Shown here in pieces: positions 51,801 through 62,800 of a stretch of 64,000 nucleotides of DNA. Location: positions 4,133,501 to 4,197,500 of the forward strand of contig NC_061789.1 in assembly GCF_022458985.1 (NCBI RefSeq). Direction: 5' to 3'. Source of the stretch: Mugil cephalus. Taxonomy: Eukaryota; Chordata; Actinopteri; Mugiliformes; Mugilidae. The stretch's first letter is position 1. Every line of letters begins with the position of its first letter. Below the pieces are notes generated by a model that was not told the origin of the DNA, ran no database searches, and saw only the letters and a program-made list of their open reading frames with translations. Position numbers and translations under genes: made by a program.

Positions 51801-53500
51801 AGAAAATGTTTTTGGTTGCTCTGTGGATCAAATGTGACTCAATTTACACAGTTTTTTTAGATGAGAATGAGACGTGCGTTCAAATATTCAAAGATAAAAA
51901 CGGCTTTTTTGGCCTGACAAGTTAGATATGAGGTGAAAAACGATGCTGGTTTTTGACGCTTGCAGGTTTCTAACACATTAGAAGGTTAAAAAGAGAAGGG
52001 AAAAGACTCTAATCAGCTTGTGTCCTAAATATATATCATAATAGAGGGAAATCTTTCCAATGGAGCCTTTGTTTTTAATATTATTATCTTCCTTCCTTCC
52101 ATCTTCATCTTCTTGTCTTCACAGGCTCAGCTTGGAGCGACGGTGTTGCTTCCAGAGGCAGCTGCTGGTTGCTGCTGAGCAACCTGACCCCCCAGGTGAG
52201 AAGTGAGATGAAGACAAATATCTATATATATATATATATATGTATCTATATCTTAACTTTCATGACCCTAAATAAGAAACGGTTTGCGTGCATCGACCGG
52301 TCCGGGTTTCATTCATTTGTTTCCCTTTTCCGTGCGTCTCAAGCAAGTGGAGCTGCAAAGATGCGTGACCCAGTTGTAATTGGATTGTGGAACTGGATGA
52401 GTCGTTTAATCAATTAGGGTTTGAGTGACACTGACCGGCTCTGGATCTGTTCTGCTAACGCGGACTCTTGACTCACCGCTCGCGTGCACAACTCGGTTTC
52501 GTTAGTTTTTACTGTGACTCCAGGTCCAGATCGATGGAGATCGTTATTTATTAATGTGCCGGATAATTGACGACTCAGGATTGTGGTTAATTACAGACGA
52601 GTCGTCTCACACAAACTCTTTTGCTCTTTCGCTCCTTGAAAGATTGACGGCTCCACGCTGAGGACTATCTGTATGCAGCACGGCCCCCTGCTGACCTTCC
52701 ACCTCGGCCTGACCCAGGGCAGCGCTCTCATTCGTTACAGCAGCCGGCAGGAAGCAGCCAAGGCCCAGGGTGCACTGCACATGTAGGTGTTGCCCTCGTT
52801 TCTCCACCTGTAACCCACCACTCAGCCTGCCCCACCTGGTTGTTGACTTGTTTTTTTGTTTTTTTTTTAACTTCTTCTCAGGTGCGTTCTGGGCAACACC
52901 ACAATCCTGGCGGAGTTTGTAAGTGAAGAAGAAGTCGCTCGCTATTTTGCACATTCCCAGGCTGGAGGGGCGGAGGGGGCGGGCTCAGGCGGAGCGGCAG
53001 CTAGCGGAGCGCTAGGCTCGTCTGGATCGGGCACAGCCGTGGCCAGCAGCGGAGGGAGCTCTCCGGGGAGCGAGCGGGCGGCGGTGGGCACATCTTCAGG
53101 TGGAAACGGCGGCGGTGGAGGAGCGGGAGGAGGAGGAGGTGGAGGAGGAGGAGGAGCGGGGGACGGCGGAGGGACGGGTCTGGCCGGCGTGAGGTCCTCC
53201 GGGTCCAGCTGGCAGAACATCGAGAATATGGGCAACCCTTCAGAAACCTCCTCGGCCCAAGGATCCGGGCTGGGGATCTTTTCCCAGTGGAGCACCAACG
53301 GGGCGGGGGAGGGAGGGGGCGTCGGGGGAGTGGAGTCCGGGAGGTCCGGGCTGTGGGGGGGCATGACTGCGGGATACCCCGGCAGCAGCGGCGGCAGCAG
53401 CCTGTGGGGGGCGCCGCAAATGGAGGAGAGGCACCAAATGGACAGCCCTGCCGGACTGTTGCCCGGCGACCTGCTGGGGGGAGGAGCTGACTCCATGTGA
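41614..53500 (+). CDS. tnrc6b: Trinucleotide repeat-containing 6B (GW182 family), full length, 20 coding exons
   Basis: Join: 41614..41670, 41867..41888, 42032..42469, 42603..45521, 45610..45768, 45865..46061, 46157..46219, 47014..47172, 47301..47441, 47766..48002, 48829..48942, 49049..49250, 49333..49485, 49673..49840, 49937..50083, 51058..51150, 51356..51571, 52125..52195, 52643..52782, 52882..53500. This gives 2104 codons plus stop with all phases consistent; human TNRC6B is about 1830, and the difference is mainly glycine-rich insertion. The start [13 protein letters not shown] matches an internal TNRC6B segment, and an in-frame TAG two codons upstream fixes it. GW182 proteins bind Argonaute through GW motifs and recruit PABP and CCR4-NOT to silence microRNA targets. 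TNRC6A and TNRC6C were considered; [17 protein letters not shown] and [17 protein letters not shown] favour TNRC6B. Confidence 0.94.
42603..45521 (+). other. tnrc6b: tnrc6b exon 4: large GW-rich Argonaute-binding exon
   Basis: A 2919 nt exon covering residues about 173-1146. It has many W-G/G-W pairs, [40 protein letters not shown], and the conserved [19 protein letters not shown] near 44211-44270, which in this family is a strong Argonaute-binding hook. [19 protein letters not shown] lies near 45290-45345. Long glycine runs at about 42938-42961, 44015-44041, 44683-44720 and 44951-44990 are coded mainly by GGA and GGT. Confidence 0.92.
45610..47441 (+). other. tnrc6b: tnrc6b exons 5-9: middle region with the UBA-like position
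   Basis: Residues about 1146-1385. It carries [39 protein letters not shown] and [16 protein letters not shown], then [20 protein letters not shown] and [13 protein letters not shown]. The QFSNMG segment aligns with the UBA-domain position in TNRC6C but is too short to form a full UBA, as in TNRC6B. Exons 7, 8 and 9 are multiples of three and phase 0. Confidence 0.88.
46220..47013 (+). other. tnrc6b: tnrc6b intron 7
   Basis: About 0.8 kb with no recognised exon or repeat. The acceptor reads TTCTTGTTCGTCAG. Confidence 0.75.
47766..49250 (+). other. tnrc6b: tnrc6b exons 10-12: GGV repeat, Q-rich tract and Q-rich helix
   Basis: Residues about 1386-1570. Exon 10 codes a run of GGV(G) repeats between about 47810 and 47926, then [19 protein letters not shown]. 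Exon 11 carries 12 consecutive glutamines at 48847-48882, two CAA then ten CAG, followed by [15 protein letters not shown]. Exon 12 has [13 protein letters not shown] and [19 protein letters not shown]. This matches the Q-rich region of TNRC6 proteins. Confidence 0.9.
48003..48828 (+). other. tnrc6b: tnrc6b intron 10
   Basis: About 0.8 kb. At 48120-48290 it has TGTTTACATGCATG, CTTAATCTGACTC and a later CATGTAAACGCCTTAATCAG in opposite orientation, probably a small inverted-repeat element. No exon was seen. Confidence 0.6.
49333..50083 (+). other. tnrc6b: tnrc6b exons 13-15, including the PAM2 motif
   Basis: Residues about 1570-1726. Exon 13 has [16 protein letters not shown] and LHKNG. Exon 14 has [16 protein letters not shown]. 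The PAM2 motif [16 protein letters not shown] crosses the exon 14/15 junction and binds the MLLE domain of PABPC in this family. [15 protein letters not shown] and [11 protein letters not shown] follow. All three exons are phase 1-1 and divisible by three. Confidence 0.92.
50084..51057 (+). other. tnrc6b: tnrc6b intron 15
   Basis: About 1 kb, containing the GGA microsatellite at 50621-50711. ORFs here are either polyglycine/polyproline shadows of that repeat or unsupported. Confidence 0.8.
50621..50711 (+). repeat. Uninterrupted GGA trinucleotide microsatellite, about 30 units
   Basis: About 90 bases of perfect GAG/GGA repeat on the transcribed sense strand. A GCGGCG transition ends it. Confidence 0.97.
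51058..51571 (+). other. tnrc6b: tnrc6b exons 16-17: P-G-L region
   Basis: Residues about 1726-1829. [20 protein letters not shown] is almost identical to TNRC6B. Exon 17 has [20 protein letters not shown] and [13 protein letters not shown], then tryptophan-containing Gly-rich sequence. Both exons are phase 1-1 and divisible by three. Confidence 0.92.
51572..52124 (+). other. tnrc6b: tnrc6b intron 17
   Basis: About 550 bases starting GTAATTTT with a T-tract. The ORF that runs from exon 17 ends shortly after the exon. No other feature was seen. Confidence 0.7.
52125..53500 (+). other. tnrc6b: tnrc6b exons 18-20: RRM and C-terminal silencing tail
   Basis: Residues about 1829-2104. The RRM-like fold runs [71 protein letters not shown] across exons 18-20. 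The tail has [12 protein letters not shown], a Gly/Ala/Ser insertion at about 52966-53175, [19 protein letters not shown] and [18 protein letters not shown]6 C-terminal tryptophans contact CCR4-NOT. The exon 19 donor is placed at CACAT|GTAGGT to give HMCVLGN. Confidence 0.93.
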
Positions 53501-54834
53501 TGTGATGCCTCCTCCGCTCGTAGGGTTCTTGGACACACTGATACAGCAGCATACACTGGGAAAACATATGTACTTACTATGGCACACACACACACACACA
53601 TTTACATGGTATGCATATTAATGTACTACACATACACACACACACACATATGCATAGTAATGTGCACACACATAAAGCAGAAATGTGAGACATGCTTACA
53701 CACATTCTCGTGGCCAGACTTAAGCTATTATATAAACAAATGCAGGGACTGTTAGATGTGTACACAGCCTTTTTTTCCACAGATGAAGATTTCAACTGCT
53801 TAGACTTGAAAACCTGAAAAAAAAAAAAAGAATGAAAAAGTCAGTTGGTCTGAAAGACTTGACTGGATCGCAATGTGCTTAGTAAATAGGGGGACTACCT
53901 TTTTTTTTTTTTTTTTTTTTGTCTTTCTTTTTTGGACAGATTTACATACACATGCACACACCAAATACAGAGAAGCCTTCAGACAGATAGGCACTGTAAA
54001 CAGCATTACCTTCATTGTATAAGAGAACTTAAAAACTACTACATGATGTGAGGTTTGAAAGTGCAAGTTTGTATTCACATCCCCTTAAAGATGGAGTCCA
54101 AACACATGCAAACAGCTCTGATCGACAACAGAACTGTATCTTACTGTGTATGTTAAGTTTTTGTTTGTTTTTCTGTTTGTTTGTACGTATTTGGTTTTAA
54201 TTTTTTTTTCGTTTTGAACAGTGAAAATATTGAAAATTGTCATTGTTCTGTTTTCAAAGATGCTGACCTCCTACTGTTGTATCTCACGCACTCTTTTTTC
54301 TCTGTTGTTCTCTCTCTCTTGAACATGTTTGTTACTGTTGCAGTGATAAATGTTAAATTGCTGAGGCTATGATGCATTTCTCCACGTGTCGATGCACACT
54401 ATACTGTATGAGTGAGAATGAGACCAAGTAAGTGGATTTAAAAACCACCGCATTTGTTTGTGTGCGTGCGTGCGTGCGCGAGTGTGAGGATAACATGTGT
54501 GTGCATGTTAATGCCTGTCATAACGTGGGCAAGGCTGCTTACTATACAGAAGGTCTATACAAAAATGTTTTTTGAGTGCATTCGGTATACTGCTGACTGT
54601 GTGTTAAGAAATATTTGGCACTAATGCTTTTTTGTTTTTCTCTCATTTGAAGTCGTTTGTTTTTTAGCAGTCTTTTTTATTGTCCGACCTGCAATAATAA
54701 AAAAAAAAAAAAAAAAAAAAAAAAACGGAAAAAAAAAAAGAACATTTTAATGACACAAAGAGCTGAAGGCATACGCGTCGAGGAAAAAAAAAAAAATGGA
54801 CATGCCAAATCTTATCAAACTGTGTGGAGCGGGT

Positions 54835-54892
54835 GGGATGGGGGGGAGGGAGGACGGGGGGGAGGGAGGGAGGGAGGGGTGGGGGGGACGGG
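54835..54892 (+). repeat. G-tract block with G-quadruplex potential in the tnrc6b 3' UTR
   Basis: Many runs of three to seven guanines are separated by one or two A, C or T bases on the sense strand. The pattern fits G-quadruplex folding rules many times over. Confidence 0.8.
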
Positions 54893-55060
54893 TTGTTTAC
54901 AGATGCAGAGTGAAGCGTTACCGTACGTTTTTAAATGTTCTGTTGTTGTGTATTCGTTTTAAATTAAGACAGGCTTTAACACTCCTGTTCAGTGTTTTTG
55001 TTTTGAGATTTTACAAAGGATTAAAAAAAAAAAAATTATTTAAACAATGAGAACAAGATT

Positions 55061-55066
55061 AATAAA
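55061..55066 (+). terminator. tnrc6b: tnrc6b polyadenylation signal, proximal candidate
   Basis: A canonical AATAAA about 1.56 kb after the stop codon, followed by a T-rich stretch at 55090-55111. Confidence 0.55.
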
Positions 55067-55130
55067 GATGAAAGTATTGGCTTCTAAGGTTTTTTTTTTT
55101 TTTTCTTCTTTTGTGTCGATTTGTGACTCG

Positions 55131-55136
55131 AATAAA
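55131..55136 (+). terminator. tnrc6b: tnrc6b polyadenylation signal, distal candidate
   Basis: A second canonical AATAAA 70 bases further on, just before a GTTCGT/GTTCTG region. Either or both could be used. The csnk1e promoter begins about 400 bases later. Confidence 0.5.
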
Positions 55137-55560
55137 ATAACTCTGATCGGAGAGTCTTGTTCGTACGTGGATGGAAATTAAAGTGATGTTCTGCTGCTGT
55201 GGAGCGTCAGCCTACTGGAAATACAACAGTAGAAGAAGAAGAAGAGGAGGCTGGAGAAGAAGACGGGAGGCAAAAAGTTGTTAAGTTGTTTCAAGTTGTT
55301 TTATTGAACCTTGAAGGTGTTTAATCAAAATATATTCCCTACTTTCCTGAGTCTGTTGTATCATGCAAAATGAAACACCATTAATAATTAATTATATTTA
55401 ATCGTGATTAATAGAAATTAATCCAGGACAACCATGTGATTGATCTGATTTAAATTTTTAATCGTTTTAGAGCGCTAAAATAAATCTAAAAGGTATTGTA
55501 ATTAAAGAAGTAATGGTCAAACTGAAGGAGGAAGGAAATGTGACGCGTCCCTTTAAAAAC

Positions 55561-55568
55561 TGACGTCA
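55561..55568. promoter_or_regulatory. csnk1e: Full palindromic CRE in the csnk1e promoter
   Basis: TGACGTCA is the perfect CREB/ATF binding palindrome. It lies at the start of a GC-rich, CpG-containing segment (ACGCGCACGCGCAC and following), about 260 bases upstream of the first-exon donor. Confidence 0.6.
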
Positions 55569-55599
55569 CCGACGCCGTAAAACGCGCACGCGCACACAC

Positions 55600-55829
55600 G
55601 CCGTGAAGCGACGCGGAGAGGAGGAGAGACCTGCTGCGGCTCGTGCTGCTGCTGCTGCCGCCGGAGCTTCTTCTCAGGGACCATTAACAGGGAGGACTGA
55701 GCTTAGAGCTGGGAGGAATGAACGCCGCCACAATCCGCTCCCATCCTCCTCTACCCGGGCCCCTGTCCCACTGACAACCACTGGATCACGACCTCCGCCG
55801 AACCAGCTCTCGGACGAACATAATATCGG
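55600..55829 (+). other. csnk1e: csnk1e 5' non-coding exon 1, start approximate
   Basis: A GC-rich, CTG/GCC-containing segment ends in a consensus donor (ATCGG|GTGAGT) at 55829. The transcription start is not determined; 55600 is a rough position within the GC-rich zone. ATG at 55718 opens a complete 18-codon upstream ORF ending at TGA 55772-55774. Confidence 0.6.
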
Positions 55830-58800
55830 GTGAGTGTCGGGTCCGGGGACTGGGGAAACCAGGGGGGAAAAGGGGCCCGATTCGGCCGATTCACAGTCTC
55901 CTATTGACGGCTTAACAGGGGGGGGAGAGAGAGGGGGGAGGGGGGCGAGTAGTAGGGGATGGCTATCTACTCAGGCTGGACTGCTACACAGATGGGTGCG
56001 GTTATAGGCATCGTAAAAGAAAAATAAGGCTAAGTTTGATAAAAATACACCTTTTATCTGGACGTTATTTCAAATTTGGCAGTTGTAACGTATAACGGAC
56101 CGACTAACGTATTAGCATACTCGGCTAATGCTAAAGCCTGCGGTTGGTTTTCTAAACTAACGCTACTAAAAAGCGTATTATTAAGCGTATTAAATGCACA
56201 AGCGACTATTTAGACGTAGAATTGTTAAAATATTTAATTAAACTTAACGCGGTAGTTTGAAGTATTTTGCTGTTAACACAAGTGACAATATCAAACTGCA
56301 CTTAGTAACTGTAGATGTAGCCTGTTGTGAGTTTTTAACGCACACAAATAAAAAGGAGTGACATTATGCAAGTTTATGTTACATAAAAGCACGGATTTAC
56401 CGAGGAGCGTGAAACATAAGAGCTGTTTGTGTGTAGTGACAGCTGCCTCAGTGTGAGAGGCGTAACCTTTTCATGTGATTGTGAAATCTTGTGGTTTGAC
56501 ATTGTTTTTGTCTCTTTCTTTTTTTTTTCTTAACAGACGAAATGTTCAGTGTCAGACGGAGCGATTTACAGTTGAACTGCATGAGAAACTTTTTTTTTTT
56601 TTTTTTTATGTCACACTTTGGTTTCAGGGAGGATTGAGGTTATTGCAGAGATGTATAGACGGGTTTAGACATGGGACACGTCCTCCTCAGGACATCCTGT
56701 CTCCAAACAGATGTGTACTGTACCATCTTAACCAGTCCACCGTAGCACATGTTGGTTTTTCCACAGTCTCAGACTCTAATGTCAGTAAACAGGAAGCAAA
56801 ATGCCTCATTCAAACAGATGTATAGATGGTGCTGTAAGACATTTGATAATATCTTGAGTTGGAAAATACCCAAACACTTTGCAGATTCATGCTTCAGGCC
56901 GGATTAGACCCTGTTTGACACCTTGTTTTTCTACCTTCGTGTTTCTGGTCCACCTGGAAACTCCTCACGTCGTGTTTTTTTATTTTTTTCTTCCCCCTCG
57001 TGGAGCAAACTTGCTCAGAAAGAATGACTTCTTTCCAGCCTGAGAGAAACAAGCAGATCAAGTGGAAAAACAACATATTGCAGATAATATGATTCATGAA
57101 TCATAAGAAACCGATTGAATTGATAAAAAAAAAACACTTCTAGAAATGTTTTGACCTGATAATATGTTGTTGCCTTATTATATATTAAGAATTGCTTTCA
57201 ACAAGACCAAGTGTAAAAAGTAAAAATACAGATAATAAATAGAAAATAAATTTAACCCGCTGGTTGTTTTGCTGCCTCCATGTTTTTGTCCATTCTGGTG
57301 GTTTATTCCAACCAGATCAAGTGTTTACACAGTTATTATGAGTTCAATCAGAAGAGACTGGATCAGTCAGATGTAGAAAAGCATTAGCCCCAAAAAAGTA
57401 TGTAACAGTTTGATCTGGTTGTGGAATAAAACGTTCTTTCTGAGCATCAGGACGGACAGAAACATGGAGGCAGCAAAGCAAACCAGAAGTTGAATAAAGG
57501 TGGAATGAGTGTGAGCAGCAACGTTGGAAACAACATCTTCTTCTACTGAATCAATTCAGTGCTGTCACTAAAGTTGTAGAAAAGTTTTCTTACATTAGAT
57601 TTAACTCTATACTTTTGGCATAATCACTTTTTGTACCAATAAAATATTTGAATTGATTTTGGGGCATGTTTACACACATTTATATGATCAGATCGTTTCA
57701 TTTAGCCTCCATGTAAAAAGGTTCTCTGATCAGACTCTCAGTCAAGATACATAAATATTGTCCATCACGTTTAAAGCATGAGATAGTGGGTTAATCGCTG
57801 GAAAACTAAACAACCGTCTGAAACACTGTTTAGCGTCACACGTCACTGTCTCTGTAGCAAGTAATTAATCTGTGGCACTTGAGCATGTAGCGTAGCGATT
57901 AGCGTTGCTCCCTTAACCAGGTTCCTGTCTGCAGCACGTTAGACGCCCTCTCGGTGTAATGAACCCTAACCCATTATTAACCCAGATCCATCTGCCTCCA
58001 TCACATCCACCGTGTCTGTCTGTCGTCGTCGGGTGGAGGTGTTGATGATGAGGTCTGCAGCGTTGGTCTCGGTGTTGATTTCACTTCGAATGAATCCGTG
58101 GCTCACAACATCTTAAAAGTGGGATTAAACCGTTACTGCTCACAATCAGGCAAAAATAACGTGTTGGACATTTTAAAGGAGACTCTGGGTGGATGTGGAC
58201 TTGGTGCAGAGGAGCAGCTCTGCAGAGTTGGTGATTGTTCAGCTTGAGTTGAGTTGGCACGTCCACAAAACTGAGCTCATGTTGTTTTTCAGCTCTCGAG
58301 AGTTGTCATGAGACTTTTAGATTCTTCCGGGGCCTCTCTCTGCTTACGTTTCTTTAAATCACCTGGTTGAATGTATCGAGTCACAAAAAATGGAAGCAGT
58401 GAAAAGTTTGAGTTAGGAGGAGTTAACGTATAGAATAGAATACGCCTATTTTTCATTGTATAAGTAATATTATTCCATATTGTCCCGCGGTTTAATCGGT
58501 TTAAGTAGTTTAGTGACTGGATGGCTCTGGGGAAGAAACCGTTCAGGAGTCTGTGTGTTTTTATGGCTCTGTTCTGCCTGAGGCCATGAGGTCAAACATT
58601 GTATGACTGGGATGTACGGAGTCACAAGTGTCCGTTGCTACAAAAGGGCTCGTTTTGCACAGATGATGCTCTGATCCGTTCTCTGCTTCCTGGTTTTCAC
58701 GAGACTCGTTCGTGTGACAGTGATGAGGCCTGGTCCGTGCTCCGTGGCTCTTCCCTCCCTCGGCACTGAACAGCCCAGAGCTCAGATTTGCTTTTGCAGT

Positions 58801-59785
58801 GGCTGCACAATGTGGCGTGGTAGAGTGAGTGCTAAATAAGTGATGATCCTGCTCCGGCGTCACGTGCAGCTTGGCTTAAAAAAAAAAAAAAAAAGAGAAA
58901 CTAGCCTCGTTTCTTCACGAGTGCCAAATCCTACTACTCATGCATGAGTTGATTTCGGTTCACTCGTCATCCTTGTGCACACTGGTGTTACATTAGGTCC
59001 TATTATGTTTTTTTTTTTCTTAATTTTTTTCACTGATCTCATGATCTAATCCTGTGTTTCTTGAGACCAAGCAGCTGATTGTGCTCGACTCAAACACGTG
59101 TGTCTGGGATTGATCCTGGGATCTGTCTCAAGCATCTTTTAAGAAAAGTCCAGGAAATGGTCTTTGTGTCTTCAGCTGAACTGTCCAGTAGCTCATCCCA
59201 TAATGTCCCAACAGACAGTTAATTAGGCACTAGTGAAAATGAGTTAATTATAACAGACCTGCATTAAATCTTCCTTCACGACTGTTTCAATGTTCAGTTT
59301 ATGTTGAAGCGGAGGCGGAAAGTTGCTGATTAAACCAGACGATGTTTCTGGAGGATGTTGTTAAACACTAAAGTCACGCGTGAGTAGAACGTGGTGCTGT
59401 TCGAAAAGTCTACAAACCACAACCTCCAAGATGAAAACACAGCTGAATCAACACCTCAGTGTTACCTTAAACAAATGAACACATAACCTTCAACATCACA
59501 TTTAGTGCAGGTTTGTTAGAACGTACTTGTTTTTGCTAGTGTGCCTAATAAACTGGTGTGTGAGTGATGGTTACTCTTAAGACTCTTTTTATAATTTTGT
59601 TTGTTACCTCTTTCTATTGTTAATACTTGTGCAAGATTTGGTTTTCATGTGTCTTATTTTTATATATTTTATTACTTTTATTCCATTTGTATTTGACTCA
59701 CTTTCTGGGAGCAACAGCAACAAAACAATATCCTTTAATAAAAGTCTTCTCTGATTAATATTATCTCCATTTTTCTGTTTGACAG
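55830..59785 (+). other. csnk1e: csnk1e intron 1, within the 5' UTR
   Basis: About 4 kb. It contains a foldback element at 57260-57486, a repeat end resembling CTAATAAACTGGTGTGTGAG near 59547, and poly-A and poly-T tracts. No recognised coding exon. Confidence 0.75.
57260..57486. mobile_element. Foldback or MITE-like element with long inverted repeats, csnk1e intron 1
   Basis: The left arm 57260-57291 (containing GCTGCCTCCATG) is complementary to the right arm 57454-57486 (CATGGAGGCAGC) with few mismatches. An inner pair, TTTATTCCAACCAGATCAA and TTGATCTGGTTGTGGAATAAA, also matches. A related GGTGGAATAAA...CTGAGCATG segment lies at about 37570-37601 in card10 intron 22. No coding capacity. 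Confidence 0.75.
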
Positions 59786-59800
59786 TGACATCTTGCAACC

Positions 59801-62800
59801 ATGGAGCTGAGAGTGGGGAACAAGTACCGGCTCGGGCGAAAGATAGGGAGCGGTTCCTTCGGAGACATTTACCTCGGTGAGTGGGTTTTTCTATTTCTGT
59901 GTTTCTTACCCAACTTTCCATTTGTCTCTGCTGCTGAGGCTCTTTCCACATTAGAAGTTTCCTTCTTCATCTGTTCACTGAACTTGACTTTCCTTCTCAT
60001 TGCCATCTTTTTTTTGTTTTTTTTGTTTTGTTTTTCTGTGGTAAATGCTCAGCTGTCCTGTTCCTTGTTTCCTCAGGTGCCAACATTGCCACCGGTGAGG
60101 AAGTGGCCATCAAGCTGGAATGTGTCAAGACCAAACACCCACAGCTGCACATCGAGAGCAAGTTCTACAAGATGATGCAAGGAGGAGGTGAACTAAGGAA
60201 AAACCCAACCAAACCTGCAAAACACAAATCTGTGTGAATTTAATAACCTCACATTGTTCTGAGTGGATCCCACTATGAGGACACTGTGTTGATTTGTGTG
60301 TGTGTGTGTGTTTTCACTAGTGGGTATTCCATCCATAAAGTGGTGCGGTGCAGAGGGAGACTACAACGTCATGGTGATGGAGCTTCTCGGCCCCAGTCTG
60401 GAGGACCTCTTCAACTTCTGCTCTCGGAAGTTCAGCCTAAAAACTGTCCTGCTTCTGGCAGATCAGATGGTACGACACTGATTTTATTCACTTCCTTTAC
60501 CCGAGATCTCACTGTGGTCGTGATCTACTCGCCTATGTTTTCTTGGTGTTTGCTCTATATATAAACATTGCACATGATTCCCCCCCCTGAGGCTCCTTTA
60601 AACATTATAGATGTTTTGGTCTCTGCTGCTCTGGTGCAGCCAGTGTACTTGGTGGTTTCAGTGTCTTCTGCTGCCCTAGATATTTCATTTCACGGATCGC
60701 TCTCTCTCTTTCTCTCTCTCTGAAGCACAGCTCCTTTCACCTTTTGTTCCAACCGAAGCCACGTTGCTGTGTCAGTCGGTTTATACGGGGGGGTTTGACT
60801 CGCTACTTATAGCCGGGGGGTCATCACCTTCCTGGACCCTGTCATCATAAATCCTAAAGCCACCTCTCTGCCCCCCTTTCAGCTCCTTTAATGTCTTACT
60901 TTGTGTTTCCACCCAAACTACTGGGAACTGTTAGTCCTAGGAACTCTTCCTCTACACGGATGATTGTCTGCATTTCTACCCAAATCTAAACAGTCTCATA
61001 GTTTAATAATTTATCTGAACTTAACTTAGACCCTGGTTCAGTAGAAACTGACTGAATCTCCAAAGGTTCCTGGGAAAGTTCCTGTTCATGTCACCGTCTT
61101 TAGGAGTATTAAGGATGTTGCTGGTTCATTCTAGAGCATTTAAACACAGCTGATTTATTAACAGCAGATACATGATGGTGGGTGTTTGGGAAGAACAGGT
61201 GGATGATGGTTTCTGAATAAATATTAAAATGCACAAAAACTAATTACAGTTTAAGCGTAATCAGTTTGTCCATCAGTTTTCTTTTAACTCAAAGTTTTAC
61301 TCAAATGGTGAGGTGTTGTTAGCCTGGTTTACGTTGTGATGACCTGAGTACCCAGTATCTGCGTATTAAAATGTATTCTTCGCCCCTCCCTCCCCCAGAT
61401 CAGCCGCATCGAGTACATCCACTCCAAGAACTTCATCCATCGAGACGTGAAGCCCGACAACTTCCTGATGGGCCTCGGCAAGAAGGGCAACCTGGTGTAC
61501 ATCATCGACTTCGGCCTGGCCAAGAAGTACCGGGACGCCCGCACGCACCAGCACATCCCCTACAGGGAGAACAAGAACCTGACGGGCACCGCGCGCTACG
61601 CCTCCATCAACACGCACCTGGGAATCGGTAAGATGCAAACCTCCGTCACTCACTTTTTACTGATTCACACACCGGTGGAAGCAGCGGCTCCAGATAACGT
61701 GACCGGCCAGTGGGACTGTGTGAACGCTGGGAACTAAAAACCTGACTGACTTTAAATGGTGTCGGACTAAATCCTCATTAACACGTTCTAGTGGAGTTCT
61801 GTTATCATCACTGCTGTTCACGTTTGTTTCACTGAGTTTCGTTGAGGCTCACGTGTCTAAACATGTTGATGATCTTGATTAAATGAAAGAGGAATCCAGC
61901 AGAAATGCAGAACACATTCTCTCATCCAGTTGTAAAGCTCGGTGTTCTGTGCAGATTCTCCCCAGACCTGATTAATGTAGGATCCACTGTAGCACTTTTT
62001 AAATCTTTCAGGTTTCTGCAGAGCTGCTGATTCTCTCCTTTTTTTTCCAGACTGTTGTTCATCTTCCCTTTGCCCCTACAAGGGTTTGTTTGTGCCTACT
62101 GCCTGTTTACAACCAGCCTATCAGATTATACACAGGATGTGAGGGGAGATGGATTATGTGGATGTGGTCTAGGATGAAAAGGCGCCTGCTGGTCGTCACC
62201 ATCATTGCATTATAATGCTCTAAAGCGCCATTCACGCTAGATTAGTCTAACCTGGACCAGGTCACGTGGTTTAGAAATTACCCCCGACCCTCTTGTGTTT
62301 TAGTGGCGTCCGTCTACATCATCCCAGATATGATGCTGAGGCTCTGTCGCTTTATGTGTGGAAATAAAACATTATGTCAAAAGACTATTGATCCTGGACA
62401 ATTAACAACTTACCAGGGAAACAGAGCAGATTATTCTGTGACTTTGCAACAAATATCTGTATAACTTCCATATAACACACACAACCTTCATAATTCTTGA
62501 GTGAAAAGAGGCAGAAACACAACAAAACACAAGTTTACAAACTCCACCTTTACCAAAGTGATGATGTCCACCTCATCTTTCTGCCTCTGCCTACGTGGTT
62601 TTCAGCTTTTCTAACAGACGCGTCATAATTCCCGATCGGGAAGAGGCGGAAAAAGTCCCTGAGATGCTGATTTAGATGACTTTTATTTTTCTGGGCCTCT
62701 CATAGGAGAAATGTGATGTGTAATTATTCTTTACAAGTTAAAGACATGACTGATTTGCACAGGATTTAGATCATAGACGTCATCCACAATCATCACAAAT

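Larger units (their letters stand above)
53501..55155 (+). other. tnrc6b: tnrc6b 3' UTR
   Basis: About 1.65 kb after the stop. It contains CA repeats at 53583-53600 and 53633-53648, T- and A-tracts (53899-53920, 54701-54725), a G-rich block at 54835-54892 and an 8-mer complementary to the miR-30 seed (TGTTTACA at 54894-54901). It ends near two AATAAA signals. Confidence 0.75.

Noticed and set aside
41614..53500. Assignment as tnrc6c or tnrc6a
   Set aside because: There is no full UBA domain, and [16 protein letters not shown] and [14 protein letters not shown] match TNRC6B. Neighbours also fit 22q13.
54657..54962. Lysine-rich ORF in the tnrc6b 3' UTR
   Set aside because: It is made by A-tracts and G-tracts and has no homology.
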